Assembly: GCF_036250695.1 (NCBI RefSeq)
Contig: NZ_CP109427.1
Span: forward strand, 8,122,001-8,186,000
Length of the DNA stretch: 64,000 nt
Direction of reading: 5' to 3'
From: Streptomyces sp. NBC_01497
GTDB taxonomy: Bacteria > Actinomycetota > Actinomycetes > Streptomycetales > Streptomycetaceae
A model generated the notes under the pieces. The model worked only from the letters and a program-made list of their open reading frames with translations, was not told the DNA's origin and did not search any database. The stretch's first letter is position 1; each line of letters opens with the position of its first letter. Below, piece after piece: positions 29,201 through 37,176 of the stretch. Position numbers and translations under genes: made by a program.

Positions 29201-29517
29201 TTGCCGCTGTCCCAGACGTCCGCGTCGCCCCGGTCCAGTCGCGCCTTGCTGCTCGCCACGAGGAGCCGGTAGGCGCTCTGCCGCTGGTTGTTGACGGGGG
29301 AGCGCAGCGTCCAGCCGAGCGCGGGGTGCACGTCGTCGATCCCGAGCGGATCCGTGGCGGAGTCCGTCGTGAGCCGCGCCACCGAGAGAGGCGCGGAGGC
29401 GGCCTCTGCCTCGGGGAGGGAGGAGAAGGGAAGTCCGCCGCACGCCAGGGCGATGACGATCGCCACGACCCCGATCCAGTAAGTCGACCTCGTCCTGCGG
29501 TGATCGAACAACATCAC
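26269..29517 (-). CDS. Secreted GH78 alpha-L-rhamnosidase with inserted lectin-like domain
   Basis: An exported enzyme of 1082 residues. A signal peptide (WIGVVAIVIALACGG) precedes the Bac_rhamnosid N-terminal domain (LSVARLTTDSATDPLGIDD, about 40-155). Residues about 170-330 are an inserted beta-sandwich with SVLFRAKDARNYYMWQVN and TTWIDGTRVDTRTDATL, comparable to the rhamnose-binding CBM67-type insert of the S. avermitilis enzyme. The (alpha/alpha)6 barrel follows, with the likely general acid Glu in NPVRDERTPPGMD (near 680). It removes terminal alpha-L-rhamnose from plant glycosides or polysaccharides by inversion. The GTG at 29517 and an ATG one codon later are both possible starts. A palindrome at 29578-29594 is a likely sugar-responsive operator. 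Confidence 0.88.
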   Translation of the reverse strand: MMLFDHRRTRSTYWIGVVAIVIALACGGLPFSSLPEAEAASAPLSVARLTTDSATDPLGIDDVHPALGWTLRSPVNNQRQSAYRLLVASSKARLDRGDADVWDSGKVATAQSTGIAYGGPQPASGHRYYWKVQVWDARGRTSAWSETAWWEMGLLNTADWGGAQWISPDTGSSMTWSDFTLDTDFTIKAGAASVLFRAKDARNYYMWQVNTVTTPGKVMLRPQLQSDGHFSTLGEVDLTPVITDANASARHHMKITADGATITTWIDGTRVDTRTDATLTRGTLGFRTSTSANVAEDALYDNLAVTGPDGTRLFADDFSTAADPRFPGSTVTDGQLEPKGDPVLLDPDPDAPMLRKSFSLPKKVARARAYVYGLGFYEMHLNGHKVGDHVLAPGSTPYDQRDLYSTYDVTDQLHKGANAVGMWLGNGYGDQFSPYGFRWTGPKQALMLLTVTYTDGTRQNITTDPTWKWSSGAITSNDLYAGESYDAQQDQPGWDAPGFTDISWQGVRTVPAPAGRLTADTAPPVRVTGTLRPVTLDEPRPGVYVYDFGQNVAGWPRLRVHGPAGTTVRMRTAEEVGEDGMLDTVTNRAAASTDSYTLAGARGSETYEPRFTYHGFRYVEVTGYPGTPSASSLDARVVHADVASTATFDSSDPLLNRIWQNNRWSILNNSMSLPTDNPVRDERTPPGMDVQAYHDASTTEFGMDRFYASYLKDMPPGTALPNDASNAQQPDMGGDQISLAWTLYEQYGDRATLEAAYRAMKAFVDTNASDVPGHIWPENRGFGDWCPPDLGPHANGGMGDASAGSCTSEVSVVNTALSYLQATDVAKAAGALGHPDDAARYRQLADSIKAAFNAHFLNAAGDTYGDGRQVTSVLPLAFGMVPAEDLHAVGAQFADTVLHKDAGHLDTGIFGTRYLMDALSAIGRTDIAMTVLDAKSYPGFGFEIAQGATSSWEEWTYRSSMETHDHAMFAGINASFSSLLGGISPSAPGYRTVMIDPQVPDGLRHASASVDTVHGTVATSWTRTGSRFALTVSVPVGVTATVHVPRTSGSAPSAATAGARTLRKDGQETLYTVGSGTWHFAS

Positions 29518-29577
29518 GTCCCCATCAGCTCGCGACGTCGGCGGCCCCGCGAACGGGGGAAGGGGCCGCCTCCGACA

Positions 29578-29594
29578 TGAAACGATTCAATCGT
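29578..29594. promoter_or_regulatory. Operator-like palindrome before the rhamnosidase gene
   Basis: ACGATTCAATCGT (29582-29594) is a perfect 6+1+6 inverted repeat, overlapping TGAAACGATTCA, a near-palindrome of the LacI-operator type. It lies about 60 nt upstream of the start. Confidence 0.55.
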
Positions 29595-29732
29595 GGCGCG
29601 TCAGCTTAAGCGAGCGCTGCTGAGGGGCGCTACCCCTGTGCCGGGCATTTCCGCTCGGGCCCGCGCCCCCGTCCCTCACGGAACCGGCCGCGCCGGCGGA
29701 CCTCCGGGGACGTGACCGGCCCGTTCCGTGCG

Positions 29733-30569
29733 TCAAGGTGAAGGAGGTGGGGACGCACGGCTGTTGGGCGCCGGGGGCCCGTCATCCGGCCGACTGCCGT
29801 CGACCGTCAGATGGTGGGAGACGAATCGGTGCCAGCGGGTGATCGCACGGGGATCCGTCGTGGTGTGCGGGCCGTCGAAGCAGATCAGTCGCTTGTCCTG
29901 CGAGCCCAGCGCGTCGAAGAGGGCGAGTTGGCCCTCCCTGGGAAAGATCTCGTCGTCCCGTTGGACGTGGAACAGGACCGGGGCGGTGATCCGGCGGGCG
30001 TCCGCCGCGGCGCGCTCCGGCGCTGCCATGCCCCCGTCCAGCGCCGGCCCCTGCCGGAGGCCGAACTTCCCGAGGACCGCGCACCGCAGACGGGTGCCCA
30101 GGGCGGCCGCCAGGGGGAGTCCGAACCGTGTTCCCATCGACAGTCCCACGTAGGCGAGACGGTCGGCGCTCACGATGCCCGGGGCCGCGAGGGCGCCGAG
30201 CACGCTCTGCCAGTCGTCCGCCATCCGGTCGAGGACGGCCTCGATCCCCTCTTGGGCGATACGAGCCTGATACGCGCGGGGCGTGAGCGGGCCGGGCACC
30301 CGATCTCCGTGGTAAGGCCCGTCGATCGCGAGTACGGCGAGGCCGGCCCGGGACGCGAACCAGCCCGCCAACGCGCGGTTTCGCGCGCTCCGCTTGTGTC
30401 CGCTTCCCCCGTGCCCGAGGAGAACCACCGCAGGCGGCGACGCGACGGGCGCGGGCGGCAGCCACAGCACGCCCGGAACGGCTCCGGCTTCGCGGGTGAG
30501 TCGAAATCCCCGCTCCACGACACCGCCGGGCACGACGGAACGCACGGTCCACTCGACCGCGTCATCCAC
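29733..30569 (-). CDS. Alpha/beta hydrolase, dienelactone-hydrolase-like
   Basis: A 278-residue cytoplasmic serine hydrolase. The nucleophile elbow is GLSMG (about residue 160), the oxyanion region VVLLGHGGSGHKRS (about 52) and the His comes in FDGPHTTTDP near the C-terminus; RDDEIFP supplies the likely Asp. GTG 30569 has GGGGAG five bases upstream, whereas the longer frame has none. A dienelactone-hydrolase/acyl-peptidase-like esterase is the best guess; the substrate is unknown. Confidence 0.78.
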   Translation of the reverse strand: MDDAVEWTVRSVVPGGVVERGFRLTREAGAVPGVLWLPPAPVASPPAVVLLGHGGSGHKRSARNRALAGWFASRAGLAVLAIDGPYHGDRVPGPLTPRAYQARIAQEGIEAVLDRMADDWQSVLGALAAPGIVSADRLAYVGLSMGTRFGLPLAAALGTRLRCAVLGKFGLRQGPALDGGMAAPERAAADARRITAPVLFHVQRDDEIFPREGQLALFDALGSQDKRLICFDGPHTTTDPRAITRWHRFVSHHLTVDGSRPDDGPPAPNSRASPPPSP

Positions 30570-30689
30570 GCCGTCTCCCCACTGACGCCTCAAGCGCCGT
30601 ACGTGGCCGCACCGTCGGCTGGCCCACGGGTGAACCCACGTGAACGGCGGGCGCGTTGAGCGCGGCACCTCCGGGGTGCCCGCCCGTGC

Positions 30690-31247
30690 TCATCTCGTGG
30701 GGGACGGCCGCCGGAACGCACCGTTGCGGTCACCGTCCGCGCTCGGCAGCGGCCGGGACCAGGCGACCTCGCGCTCCAACTGGCCCGACTCCACGAACAA
30801 CCGCACCTGTCGGGTGCCGGCGAGCGCCCGTGCCAGCTCGGCCCGGTCCGCCGGCAGGAAACCGAGCCGCTGCCAGAAGCCGCCCGACCGGCGGCTGAAC
30901 AACCAGGCGTGTCGCGCGCCCTCCGCCGCCGCCCGGCCGAGAGCGAATCGACCCAGCCGGAGCCCGAGGTTGTGTCCGCGCCACGCGTCGTCCACGGCGA
31001 CGCTCCGCACCAGGGCGTGCTCACCGCTCGCGTCGACCTCGTATCCGGTGCTGCCCCGTACGACTCCCTCGCCGTCGCGCAGCAGCCACAGGCGCAGAGC
31101 CGGCGAATCCAGTCCGCTCAGTGTCAGGTCGGATCGTCGCAGGAAGTCCGTCACCTCGGGAACCTCCGACCGCAAGAGGCGGGTCGGCGCGGACAGCCCC
31201 GTCCTTTCCGGTGAGAGGACGTCGATCGTCGGTTCGGTGGTCGGCAC
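30690..31247 (-). CDS. GNAT-family N-acetyltransferase
   Basis: A 185-residue acetyl-CoA-dependent acetyltransferase. The core strand ALVRSVAVDDAWRGHNLG holds the acetyl-CoA pyrophosphate-binding loop (RGHNLG in place of R/QxxGxG/A), and FWQRLGFLPADRAELARAL is the usual end of the fold. Order and loop GTRQVRLFVES remind me of ArsN2-type arsenic-linked acetyltransferases, but no arsenic genes are near. GTG start with GGAG eight bases upstream. The acceptor is unknown. Confidence 0.78.
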   Translation of the reverse strand: MPTTEPTIDVLSPERTGLSAPTRLLRSEVPEVTDFLRRSDLTLSGLDSPALRLWLLRDGEGVVRGSTGYEVDASGEHALVRSVAVDDAWRGHNLGLRLGRFALGRAAAEGARHAWLFSRRSGGFWQRLGFLPADRAELARALAGTRQVRLFVESGQLEREVAWSRPLPSADGDRNGAFRRPSPTR

Positions 31248-31540
31248 GGCACTGACTCCGTCTCGTTCGTCCGTGCCCGCACATCGGACTCCGGGGCTCC
31301 GTCAAGGGATCGCGAACGATCGACATTCTGCATCGCCGAACCTCCGTACGCGTATCGATGACCGGCGCCGGCTCGGGCGGTGGGGGATCCGGTGGCAGGC
31401 AGCGCCGTCCGCCCGGCCGGGACTCGACGTGATGGACGGAGCGGCCGTGCCGGCCGGCGCGGGCAGAGCGCTCACTCGCGCCGATCCGCGCCCCGAACAC
31501 GTGGGACGCGGCGTGTGCCACGGCTCGCTATCGTGCCGTC

Positions 31541-32074
31541 GTGACTGGATCTTCACCGCGCCCGCTGCTCTTCCTCGATGTCGACGGACCACTTCTTCCC
31601 TTCGGGTCGGCGCACGGCACTCCGACGTACCCGGCCGGTTCCGGGCGGGACGGTGCCGCTGCGAATCCACTGCTGGCGAGGATCAACCCGGCGCACGGCC
31701 CTCGCCTGGCGGCGCTGCCGTGCGACCTGGTCTGGGCCACGGCCTGGATGGCCGACGCCAACGAGGGTGTCGCCCCGCGCCTCGGCCTGCCCCGGTTGGC
31801 CGTGGTGGTCTGGCCGGAGCCGTCGGGCACCGACGACGAGGACGAGCGCAGCGGGCTGCACTGGAAGACCCGCACCCTCGTCGAGTGGGCCGCGGGTCGC
31901 CCGTTCGCCTGGGTCGACGACGAGATCACCGGCATCGATCGGACGTGGGTCTCCACGCACCACGAAGGACCCGCCCTGCTCCACTGGGTCGATCCCCGTC
32001 GGGGCCTCGCCGAGGACGACTACCGCACCCTGGACGCGTGGCTGCGGCAGGCGTCGGTGCTGCCGGGCGCCTGA
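31541..32074 (+). CDS. HAD-superfamily phosphatase-like protein
   Basis: A 177-residue protein with the haloacid dehalogenase signature. Motif I is LLFLDVDGPLL (nucleophile Asp near residue 13 and the second Asp two residues on), motif II WATAWM, and a late FAWVDDEI gives the metal-binding acidic pair. A cap domain is minimal, so it may act on a phosphorylated macromolecule or small metabolite. It starts at GTG 31541; an ATG is not available nearby. Short HAD proteins of this sort are common single genes in Streptomyces and lack defined substrates. Confidence 0.75.
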   Translation: MTGSSPRPLLFLDVDGPLLPFGSAHGTPTYPAGSGRDGAAANPLLARINPAHGPRLAALPCDLVWATAWMADANEGVAPRLGLPRLAVVVWPEPSGTDDEDERSGLHWKTRTLVEWAAGRPFAWVDDEITGIDRTWVSTHHEGPALLHWVDPRRGLAEDDYRTLDAWLRQASVLPGA

Positions 32075-32225
32075 CCTCCGGGCCTATCGGCCTCCGGACC
32101 TATCAGCCTCCGGACTTCCCGGCCTCCGGACCTGCTGCCCGGCGGCCGGTGGCCGACGGCCGAGGTGCGTCGCGGCCGAGCGGGCGCCGGCGGACGCTGA
32201 CAACACGATGCAACGGCTCTATTGA

Positions 32226-32248
32226 CTGACCATAAGGCCAATGGTCAG
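32226..32248. promoter_or_regulatory. Perfect inverted repeat, likely repressor site
   Basis: CTGACCAT and ATGGTCAG form perfect 8-bp arms around AAGGCCA, 91 nt upstream of the secreted hydrolase gene. The symmetry and spacing are those of a TetR- or similar dimer-binding site; no regulator is adjacent. Confidence 0.55.
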
Positions 32249-32338
32249 ACTCATCACGCCGGGCCTGCCCCGCGGCCGGGGGCGGATCCTCGTCCGGCTG
32301 ATCCCTGAACACCTCCGTCAACGCAGGAAGGTGCACTC

Positions 32339-33769
32339 ATGGCTGCCGTCACGGAACATTCCGGAAGACGCAGAACCCGTCGGCTGACTCGTCGGCTGTA
32401 TCTCGCGCTCATCAGCGCGTGCGTCCTGCTCGTGGCACCGCTGCTCGTCTCGTCGGCGCAGGCCGACACCGCACGCTCCTCCGCGGCGCCGACGCCCGGC
32501 GCACCCGTCGCGTACAGCACCTCGACCGTGCTGCTCGGCCAGGACCAGGTGATCGGTGCCCTGTACCGGCCGAGCTCCCCGAGCCCGAACCGGTCCACGG
32601 CCCTCTTCCTCACCCACGAGAACAACGACTTCATCGGCAGTATCCCGTGCGTGCAGTTGGCGCAGCGCGGGTTCACGGTGCTGTGCGTGAAATCGCAGTA
32701 CGCCGACCAGGCGGCGGCGAACTGGGACAAGCTGGCGCTCGACGTATCGGCGAGCGTCACCTATCTGCGCGGGTTGCCCACCGTCAAGAAGGTGGTGCTC
32801 GTCGGCTGGTCCGGCGGCGGCGCGATCATGTCGTACTACCAGAACGTCGCGCAGAACGGCCTCGCCACCTGCCAGGCCAAGGCCCGTATCGACCCGTGCG
32901 GCGACGATCTCGCGCATCTGCCGCCCGCCGACGGCGTGGTCCTGCTCGACGCGATCCCCGGTATCGCGTTCTCGGATCTGACGGCCCTCGACGCCTCGGT
33001 GACGAACGAACGGAACCTCACGGTCCGCGACGAATCACTGGACATGTTCGCCGCTCGCAACGGCTACAGCGCCTCGGGGTCCTCCGACTACAGCCAGGCG
33101 TTCATCAATCGCTACCTCGCGGGTCAGGCCGACCGGGAGACCGGCCTGACGGCCCAGGCGCAAAAGCTCCGTCGGCAGGTGGCGAACGGGAAGGGGCAGT
33201 ACTCCGACGACACGCCCATGCCGGTGGGCCGGGACACCGCGCGCATCTGGGAGGCCGACCTCTCACTCCTGTCGCACACGAAGGGTGCGTATCCGCTGAT
33301 CTCGCCGCAGCACCCGGACGGGAGTGCGCCACAGGTGATCCACTCGGTGCGTGTCACCTCGGCGGACGCCTCGGCCAACGACGTATGGGATTCCAGCAAG
33401 GGTGGTTTCACCGCCGACTCGTTCCTCTCGGTGGGGGCCATCCGCGCCACGGCCCCGAAGATCACGTCCGACTCGGTCAGCGGCATCGACTGGTCGTCCA
33501 GTAACACGGCCACGGTGAACAACGTCAAGGGCATCAGTTCCCCGTTGCTGATCATGTCGATGACCGGGCACTACTGGCTGGTGCCCTCCGAGATGTACTA
33601 CGACAACGCGACCCACGCGAAGAACAAGACGCTGGTCTTCGTCAAGGGCGCGGAGCACGGCTTCACCCCGTGTACGGCGTGTGCCACGACGCCGGGCGAG
33701 TTCGGTGACACGGTCGGGGAGACGTTCGACTACGTCGCCAAGTGGCTGACCACGAACTACGGTTGGTAG
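32339..33769 (+). CDS. Secreted alpha/beta hydrolase
   Basis: A 476-residue exported serine hydrolase. After a Tat/Sec-like leader (RRTRRLTRRLYLALISACVL, cleaved near AQADT) come an alpha/beta core with the nucleophile in LVGWSGGG (about residue 160), an active-site His near AEHGFTPC, and an Asp/Glu-bearing C-terminal part. A long lid region separates nucleophile and acid. GGAAGG lies six bases before ATG 32339. Family resemblance is weak; esterase or lipase activity on an external substrate is plausible. Confidence 0.72.
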   Translation: MAAVTEHSGRRRTRRLTRRLYLALISACVLLVAPLLVSSAQADTARSSAAPTPGAPVAYSTSTVLLGQDQVIGALYRPSSPSPNRSTALFLTHENNDFIGSIPCVQLAQRGFTVLCVKSQYADQAAANWDKLALDVSASVTYLRGLPTVKKVVLVGWSGGGAIMSYYQNVAQNGLATCQAKARIDPCGDDLAHLPPADGVVLLDAIPGIAFSDLTALDASVTNERNLTVRDESLDMFAARNGYSASGSSDYSQAFINRYLAGQADRETGLTAQAQKLRRQVANGKGQYSDDTPMPVGRDTARIWEADLSLLSHTKGAYPLISPQHPDGSAPQVIHSVRVTSADASANDVWDSSKGGFTADSFLSVGAIRATAPKITSDSVSGIDWSSSNTATVNNVKGISSPLLIMSMTGHYWLVPSEMYYDNATHAKNKTLVFVKGAEHGFTPCTACATTPGEFGDTVGETFDYVAKWLTTNYGW

Positions 33770-34132
33770 CCGCCCGGCCCCCGCCGTCCGTGCCGGGGGC
33801 GGGGCCTGGGCGCCCGAGGGTCCGCCTCCGCCGGCGGAGGCGGACCCTCCGAGCGTGTACGGAAGGAAGCGCGGAGTACTGGACCGAGCGGGAGAGAGTC
33901 GATGGACGGACGAGCGTACGGATGGAGGGGCGGAGGGCCGGACGGGCGGACAGACGGACGAGCGGACGGCCCGACGGATGGACAGCAGCTGCCGGTTCCT
34001 GGCTCGGTCGCCGAGCGTGCGTCCCCGGACACCGCGAGTGGGGCGTCCCGGCAATCGGGCCGCAGAGTTGGCGATCGTCCAGCGGGCCTGTTTCGCTGGA
34101 AGGAAGAGATCAGCACGGATCGAGGCTCGATC
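33770..34132. other. Intergenic region with strong hairpins and a GACG-rich repeat
   Basis: No credible gene. It holds a 34-bp perfect palindrome (33816-33849), a stem GCCCCCG/CGGGGGC before it, and at about 33895-33985 a degenerate repeat of GGACGGAC-like units. Confidence 0.5.
33816..33849. terminator. 34-bp perfect palindrome, probable terminator
   Basis: Each half is 17 bp (GAGGGTCCGCCTCCGCC and its exact complement), with no loop. It follows the secreted hydrolase gene by about 50 nt. Confidence 0.6.
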
Positions 34133-34324
34133 ATGGACGAGATAGGCGAATCACACCGCCATGTCCGAGAGATGCGGGAGAAGGCCCTCGCGCTGAAGGC
34201 GGACGCCGAGCAGACGGATGACGCCGAAAAGCGTCGGCAACTCCAGCGGGAGGCAGGCACGTTGGAGTTCAACTGTGAACAGGAGAGCATGATGGCGGCC
34301 GGAGACATCTACCCCGTCGAATGA
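34133..34324 (+). CDS. Small helical protein, DUF6381-like
   Basis: A 63-residue protein, rich in charged residues and predicted to be alpha-helical: HVREMREKALALKADAEQ followed by EKRRQLQREAGTLEFN. From memory this matches short Streptomyces proteins labelled DUF6381. GAGG lies seven bases before ATG 34133. The function of the family is unknown; a regulatory or coiled-coil role is possible. The codon usage at third positions is clearly G/C-biased, supporting translation. Confidence 0.65.
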   Translation: MDEIGESHRHVREMREKALALKADAEQTDDAEKRRQLQREAGTLEFNCEQESMMAAGDIYPVE

Positions 34325-34596
34325 CACGGTGCCGGCGGATGCCGCCGACGGTCATCCCGTGGGCGCTCCTGGGCGAGGCCCGTGTGCGGAGTCCAGGCCC
34401 CGTCCTCGCAATGTCTGGCGTGCCGCCGCGTCACCAGGTGTCGCGGCGGCACGGTCCTTCGTACGGGTGGCGTGCCGATGGCCATGGTGGCGAAGCGCAG
34501 CTGCCCGGTCGTGGGCGGCCGGGAACTTCGACGTGCGTGCGGGATTGCGGCAGCGGACCGCGAGGCTCGTCCGCGTTCGCTACCGTGACGGCCGTG

Positions 34597-35130
34597 ATGG
34601 TGGGCAGCGAAGAGACACGGCTCGTGACCCTGCGTGGCAACAGCGCGTCGGGGAAGTCGTCGGTGGCGGCCGGTCTCCGCGAGAGGTTCGGCCGGGGCCT
34701 CGCCCTGGTCGGCCAGGACAACCTGCGCCGTATCGTCCTGCGCGAACTCGACCGGCCCGGTGGGGCGAACATCGGCCTGATCGACCTGACGGCCCGTTAC
34801 GCCTTGGACGCGGGGTACCACGTCGTGGTCGAGGGCATCCTGAACGCCGACCACTACGGCGCCATGCTCAGCCGGCTGCGCGCCGACCACCGGGGCCCGA
34901 CGCACGCCTACTACCTCCACGTGCCGCTGGCGGGGACGCTCGCCCGCCACGCCACCAAGCCGATCGCCGACGAGGTCGGCGAGGCGCAGTTACGGGCCTG
35001 GTACCGGCCGATGGATCTCCTGCCGGGCGGCGTCGAAACCGTCATCGGCGCCGACAGCAGTCTCGCGGTGACCGTCGACCGCATCATGCTCGACAGCGGT
35101 CTGGTCGACCTGCTGGCCCGGGAGCACTGA
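34597..35130 (+). CDS. P-loop kinase (zeta-toxin / shikimate-kinase-like AAA kinase)
   Basis: A 177-residue ATP-binding protein. Walker A is RGNSASGKSSVA (about residues 12-23) and GYHVVVEGILNADHYGAML has the acidic residue at the usual position for kinases of this group. No antitoxin partner is present beside it, so the zeta-toxin comparison is structural only. Starts at GTG 34585, GTG 34594 and ATG 34597 are in frame and none has a ribosome site; a -10-like TACCGT overlaps them, suggesting a leaderless mRNA. Confidence 0.72.
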   Translation: MVGSEETRLVTLRGNSASGKSSVAAGLRERFGRGLALVGQDNLRRIVLRELDRPGGANIGLIDLTARYALDAGYHVVVEGILNADHYGAMLSRLRADHRGPTHAYYLHVPLAGTLARHATKPIADEVGEAQLRAWYRPMDLLPGGVETVIGADSSLAVTVDRIMLDSGLVDLLAREH

Positions 35131-35246
35131 CCCCCGCGATCGGTTGGCGAGCCCACCCGACGGTCGGTCTCATTCCGCGTCCTCCTTCTCCGTCGCCGCG
35201 TCGCAAACGGGTGCCCGACGGTCCCGTCCATGCCAGGCTGCCCCGC

Positions 35247-35804
35247 ATGGACGTTCGCCTCGAACCCTGGTCGCCCGCCTCACTCGACCTGCTTCGGCGC
35301 ATCAACACCCCTCAGATGCGGCACCACGTCGGCGGGCCCGAACCGGAGGAGGCGCTGCTCGCGCGGCACCGCCGCTACCTCGCGATGCCCGAGACCGGCC
35401 GGGGCCGCATGTTCGCCGTCCTGCTCGGGGACGAGGCGGTCGGCAGTATCGCGTACCACCGACGCGAGTGGCGGGGCGAGCAGATCTACGAGACCGGCTG
35501 GAACGTCCTGCCGCCCCACCAGGGGCGCGGTGTCGCCACCGCAGCCGGTGCGGCCCTGATCGCCGTCGTACGTGAGGCCGCTCGTCGCCCCTGCGCCCCC
35601 AGCGACCTGCACGCCTTCCCCTCGGTCCGCAACGCCGCCTCGAACGCCCTGTGCGGGCGCCTCGGTTTCATTCTCCGCGGCGCGTGCGACTTCGTTTATC
35701 CCGGGGGCAGCGAGACCGTGATGCGCAGTAATGACTGGTGCCTGGACCTGGTCGGACCCCTCCTGGAGGGGCCGGGCGAGGATCACGGCACGCTCCGTCG
35801 ATGA
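35247..35804 (+). CDS. GNAT-family N-acetyltransferase (RimJ/RimL-like)
   Basis: A 185-residue acetyltransferase. AGWNVLPPHQGRGVATAAGAAL-type loop is seen as LPPHQGRGVATAAG (about residues 90-103), the acetyl-CoA-binding motif, followed by NAASNALCGRLGFILRG, the standard end of the fold. MDVRLEPWSPASLDLLRRIN is a typical start for members acting on small molecules or proteins. ATG 35247 lacks a Shine-Dalgarno, so translation may be leaderless. Confidence 0.78.
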   Translation: MDVRLEPWSPASLDLLRRINTPQMRHHVGGPEPEEALLARHRRYLAMPETGRGRMFAVLLGDEAVGSIAYHRREWRGEQIYETGWNVLPPHQGRGVATAAGAALIAVVREAARRPCAPSDLHAFPSVRNAASNALCGRLGFILRGACDFVYPGGSETVMRSNDWCLDLVGPLLEGPGEDHGTLRR

Positions 35805-35909
35805 CGCGGAGACGCCGACGCCCCGTCATGAGACGGTCGGCCGCGCCCTCGTGGTGACTCCGGCCGGCCGGATCTGTTACCCGGTCATCGGCGTCGGCCG
35901 AAACCCCTG

Positions 35910-36113
35910 TTACCCCTGGGCTTGCCCGGCTCCGGGGCCCTGTGCCTGCCCTCGGCCGAACGGCTGCCAGTGACTTGCCTGCTTGAACGCCATGGCCCGC
36001 TCCACTTCGCGCCACACGTTCTCGGCGGTCCGCCGGACGTCATCGGGCACGTCGCCCCGCTCCTGCACCAGGCGGCCGTAGATCGGGGCGTCCGCATGTT
36101 CGGTGTAGGCCAT
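35910..36113 (-). CDS. Small conserved hypothetical protein
   Basis: A 67-residue soluble protein starting MAYTEHADAPIYGRLVQERG, with RRTAENVWREVERAMAF after it, and a Gly/Gln/Pro-rich tail. GGAAGG is upstream of the start, though about ten bases off. Proteins starting this way are scattered in Streptomyces, without known function. Two short amphipathic helices are likely. Confidence 0.6.
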   Translation of the reverse strand: MAYTEHADAPIYGRLVQERGDVPDDVRRTAENVWREVERAMAFKQASHWQPFGRGQAQGPGAGQAQG

Positions 36114-36432
36114 GAGGCGTAAGTCCTTCCCAAGCTGGCTGTGAGACGGAGATCAAGTCTACGGACCGGAGTCACCGCCCCGTCACCGGCCTTCCGGTTC
36201 CGACGCACGGGAGGGCGGGGGCCCGCTGCCGACAAGCCCGCACGGTCGCCCGGGAGCCGTGTGGGCGCGCCCCTGTTCCTCGGTCGTGGAGGGGTGCCCG
36301 TCCTCCGAGCTGTCCGACTGAGCCCGGCGCGTCGCGCGGCGGGACCGGACCGTGTCCGGGTCGGGGAATGGCCGTGCCGGTTGACTGCGCGTACTCATGC
36401 GCGGGCCGCGAGCGTCACGGCACGGTGTGGAG
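36114..36432. other. Intergenic region without visible genes
   Basis: No frame with sustained codon bias and no clear hairpin or palindrome. Confidence 0.4.
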
Positions 36433-36859
36433 ATGACATATCCGCCCCCGAATCCGGCGTCGAGACGCGGCTTGCCGTGGTCGAGCAGGACGTCCGTCGG
36501 CGTGGACGTGGGTGGCGGGGTCGCGCTCCTCGTCGCCGAGGCCGTCGTCTGTGTATGGATGATTTTCGGCTACGGCCTGCGGATATGGGCGGCGCAGGGG
36601 ATGCGGGCGGAGATCGACGCGACCCAACGGGCGAGCATCGGCGGGACGGAGCACTTCCTGTTCGCCACACTCGTCCTCGCGGTACTCGCGGGACTGGCCC
36701 GCGCGCCCTGGACCGTGCTGTCGCAACTCCTCGCCGCCGGGGTGCCGGCCGGTGCTCCTGCTCTCCCAGCACGAATACAGCCGCGTCCACCCGTACCCCG
36801 CGCCTGCCCCGAGCGCCGGGTACTCGCCCTGCTGCGGCGGGAGCTGGACCTGCCGCTGA
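36433..36859 (+). pseudogene. Frameshifted small membrane protein gene
   Basis: The frame starting at ATG 36433 encodes MTYPPPNPASRRGL, then two hydrophobic helices (VGGGVALLVAEAVVCVWM and FLFATLVLAVLAGLA), ending in LSQLLAAG. From about 36740 the coding signal shifts to the +1 frame: VLLLSQHEYSRVHPYPAPAP then SAGYSPCCGGSWTCR and a stop at 36857-36859. Deleting one G near 36740-36752 would restore a 141-residue protein of a Streptomyces membrane family (DUF6234-like, recalled not checked). A real frameshift or a sequencing error in a GC-rich run are both possible. Confidence 0.7.
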
Positions 36860-37176
36860 ATGTGCGCCGCTCGCCCCGCCGAACGCCCTCCGCCGACCGG
36901 GGCGCCCCGGCACCGTGCGGGCGGCGGCCACTCTCCGTTCTTGATGAGGTGGACGCGTGCGCGGAGGACGGACGCAGTACCGCGAGTACCGTGATCGTCC
37001 GCTCCGGCGGCCCGGACCTCGCTCGGCCCGGACTGCCGGCCGCCCAGGGCCGCACCTTCCGCTCGCGCGGTTGCGGTCCTGGGCCGACGCCGGCCGCGCG
37101 TCCTGTCGTGCCGGCTCGGGATGCCGCGCGCGGTCCTCGCGGGCTCGGCGCAGAGGCGATCTGTGACGTGGCGGTC
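36860..37176. other. Intergenic region without visible genes
   Basis: Overlapping open frames here lack third-position bias on both strands and encode Arg/Pro-rich low-complexity peptides. Confidence 0.4.

Noticed and set aside
34585..35130. Zeta-toxin half of a toxin-antitoxin pair
   Set aside because: No antitoxin-like gene is adjacent and the protein is short; an ordinary P-loop kinase is more likely.
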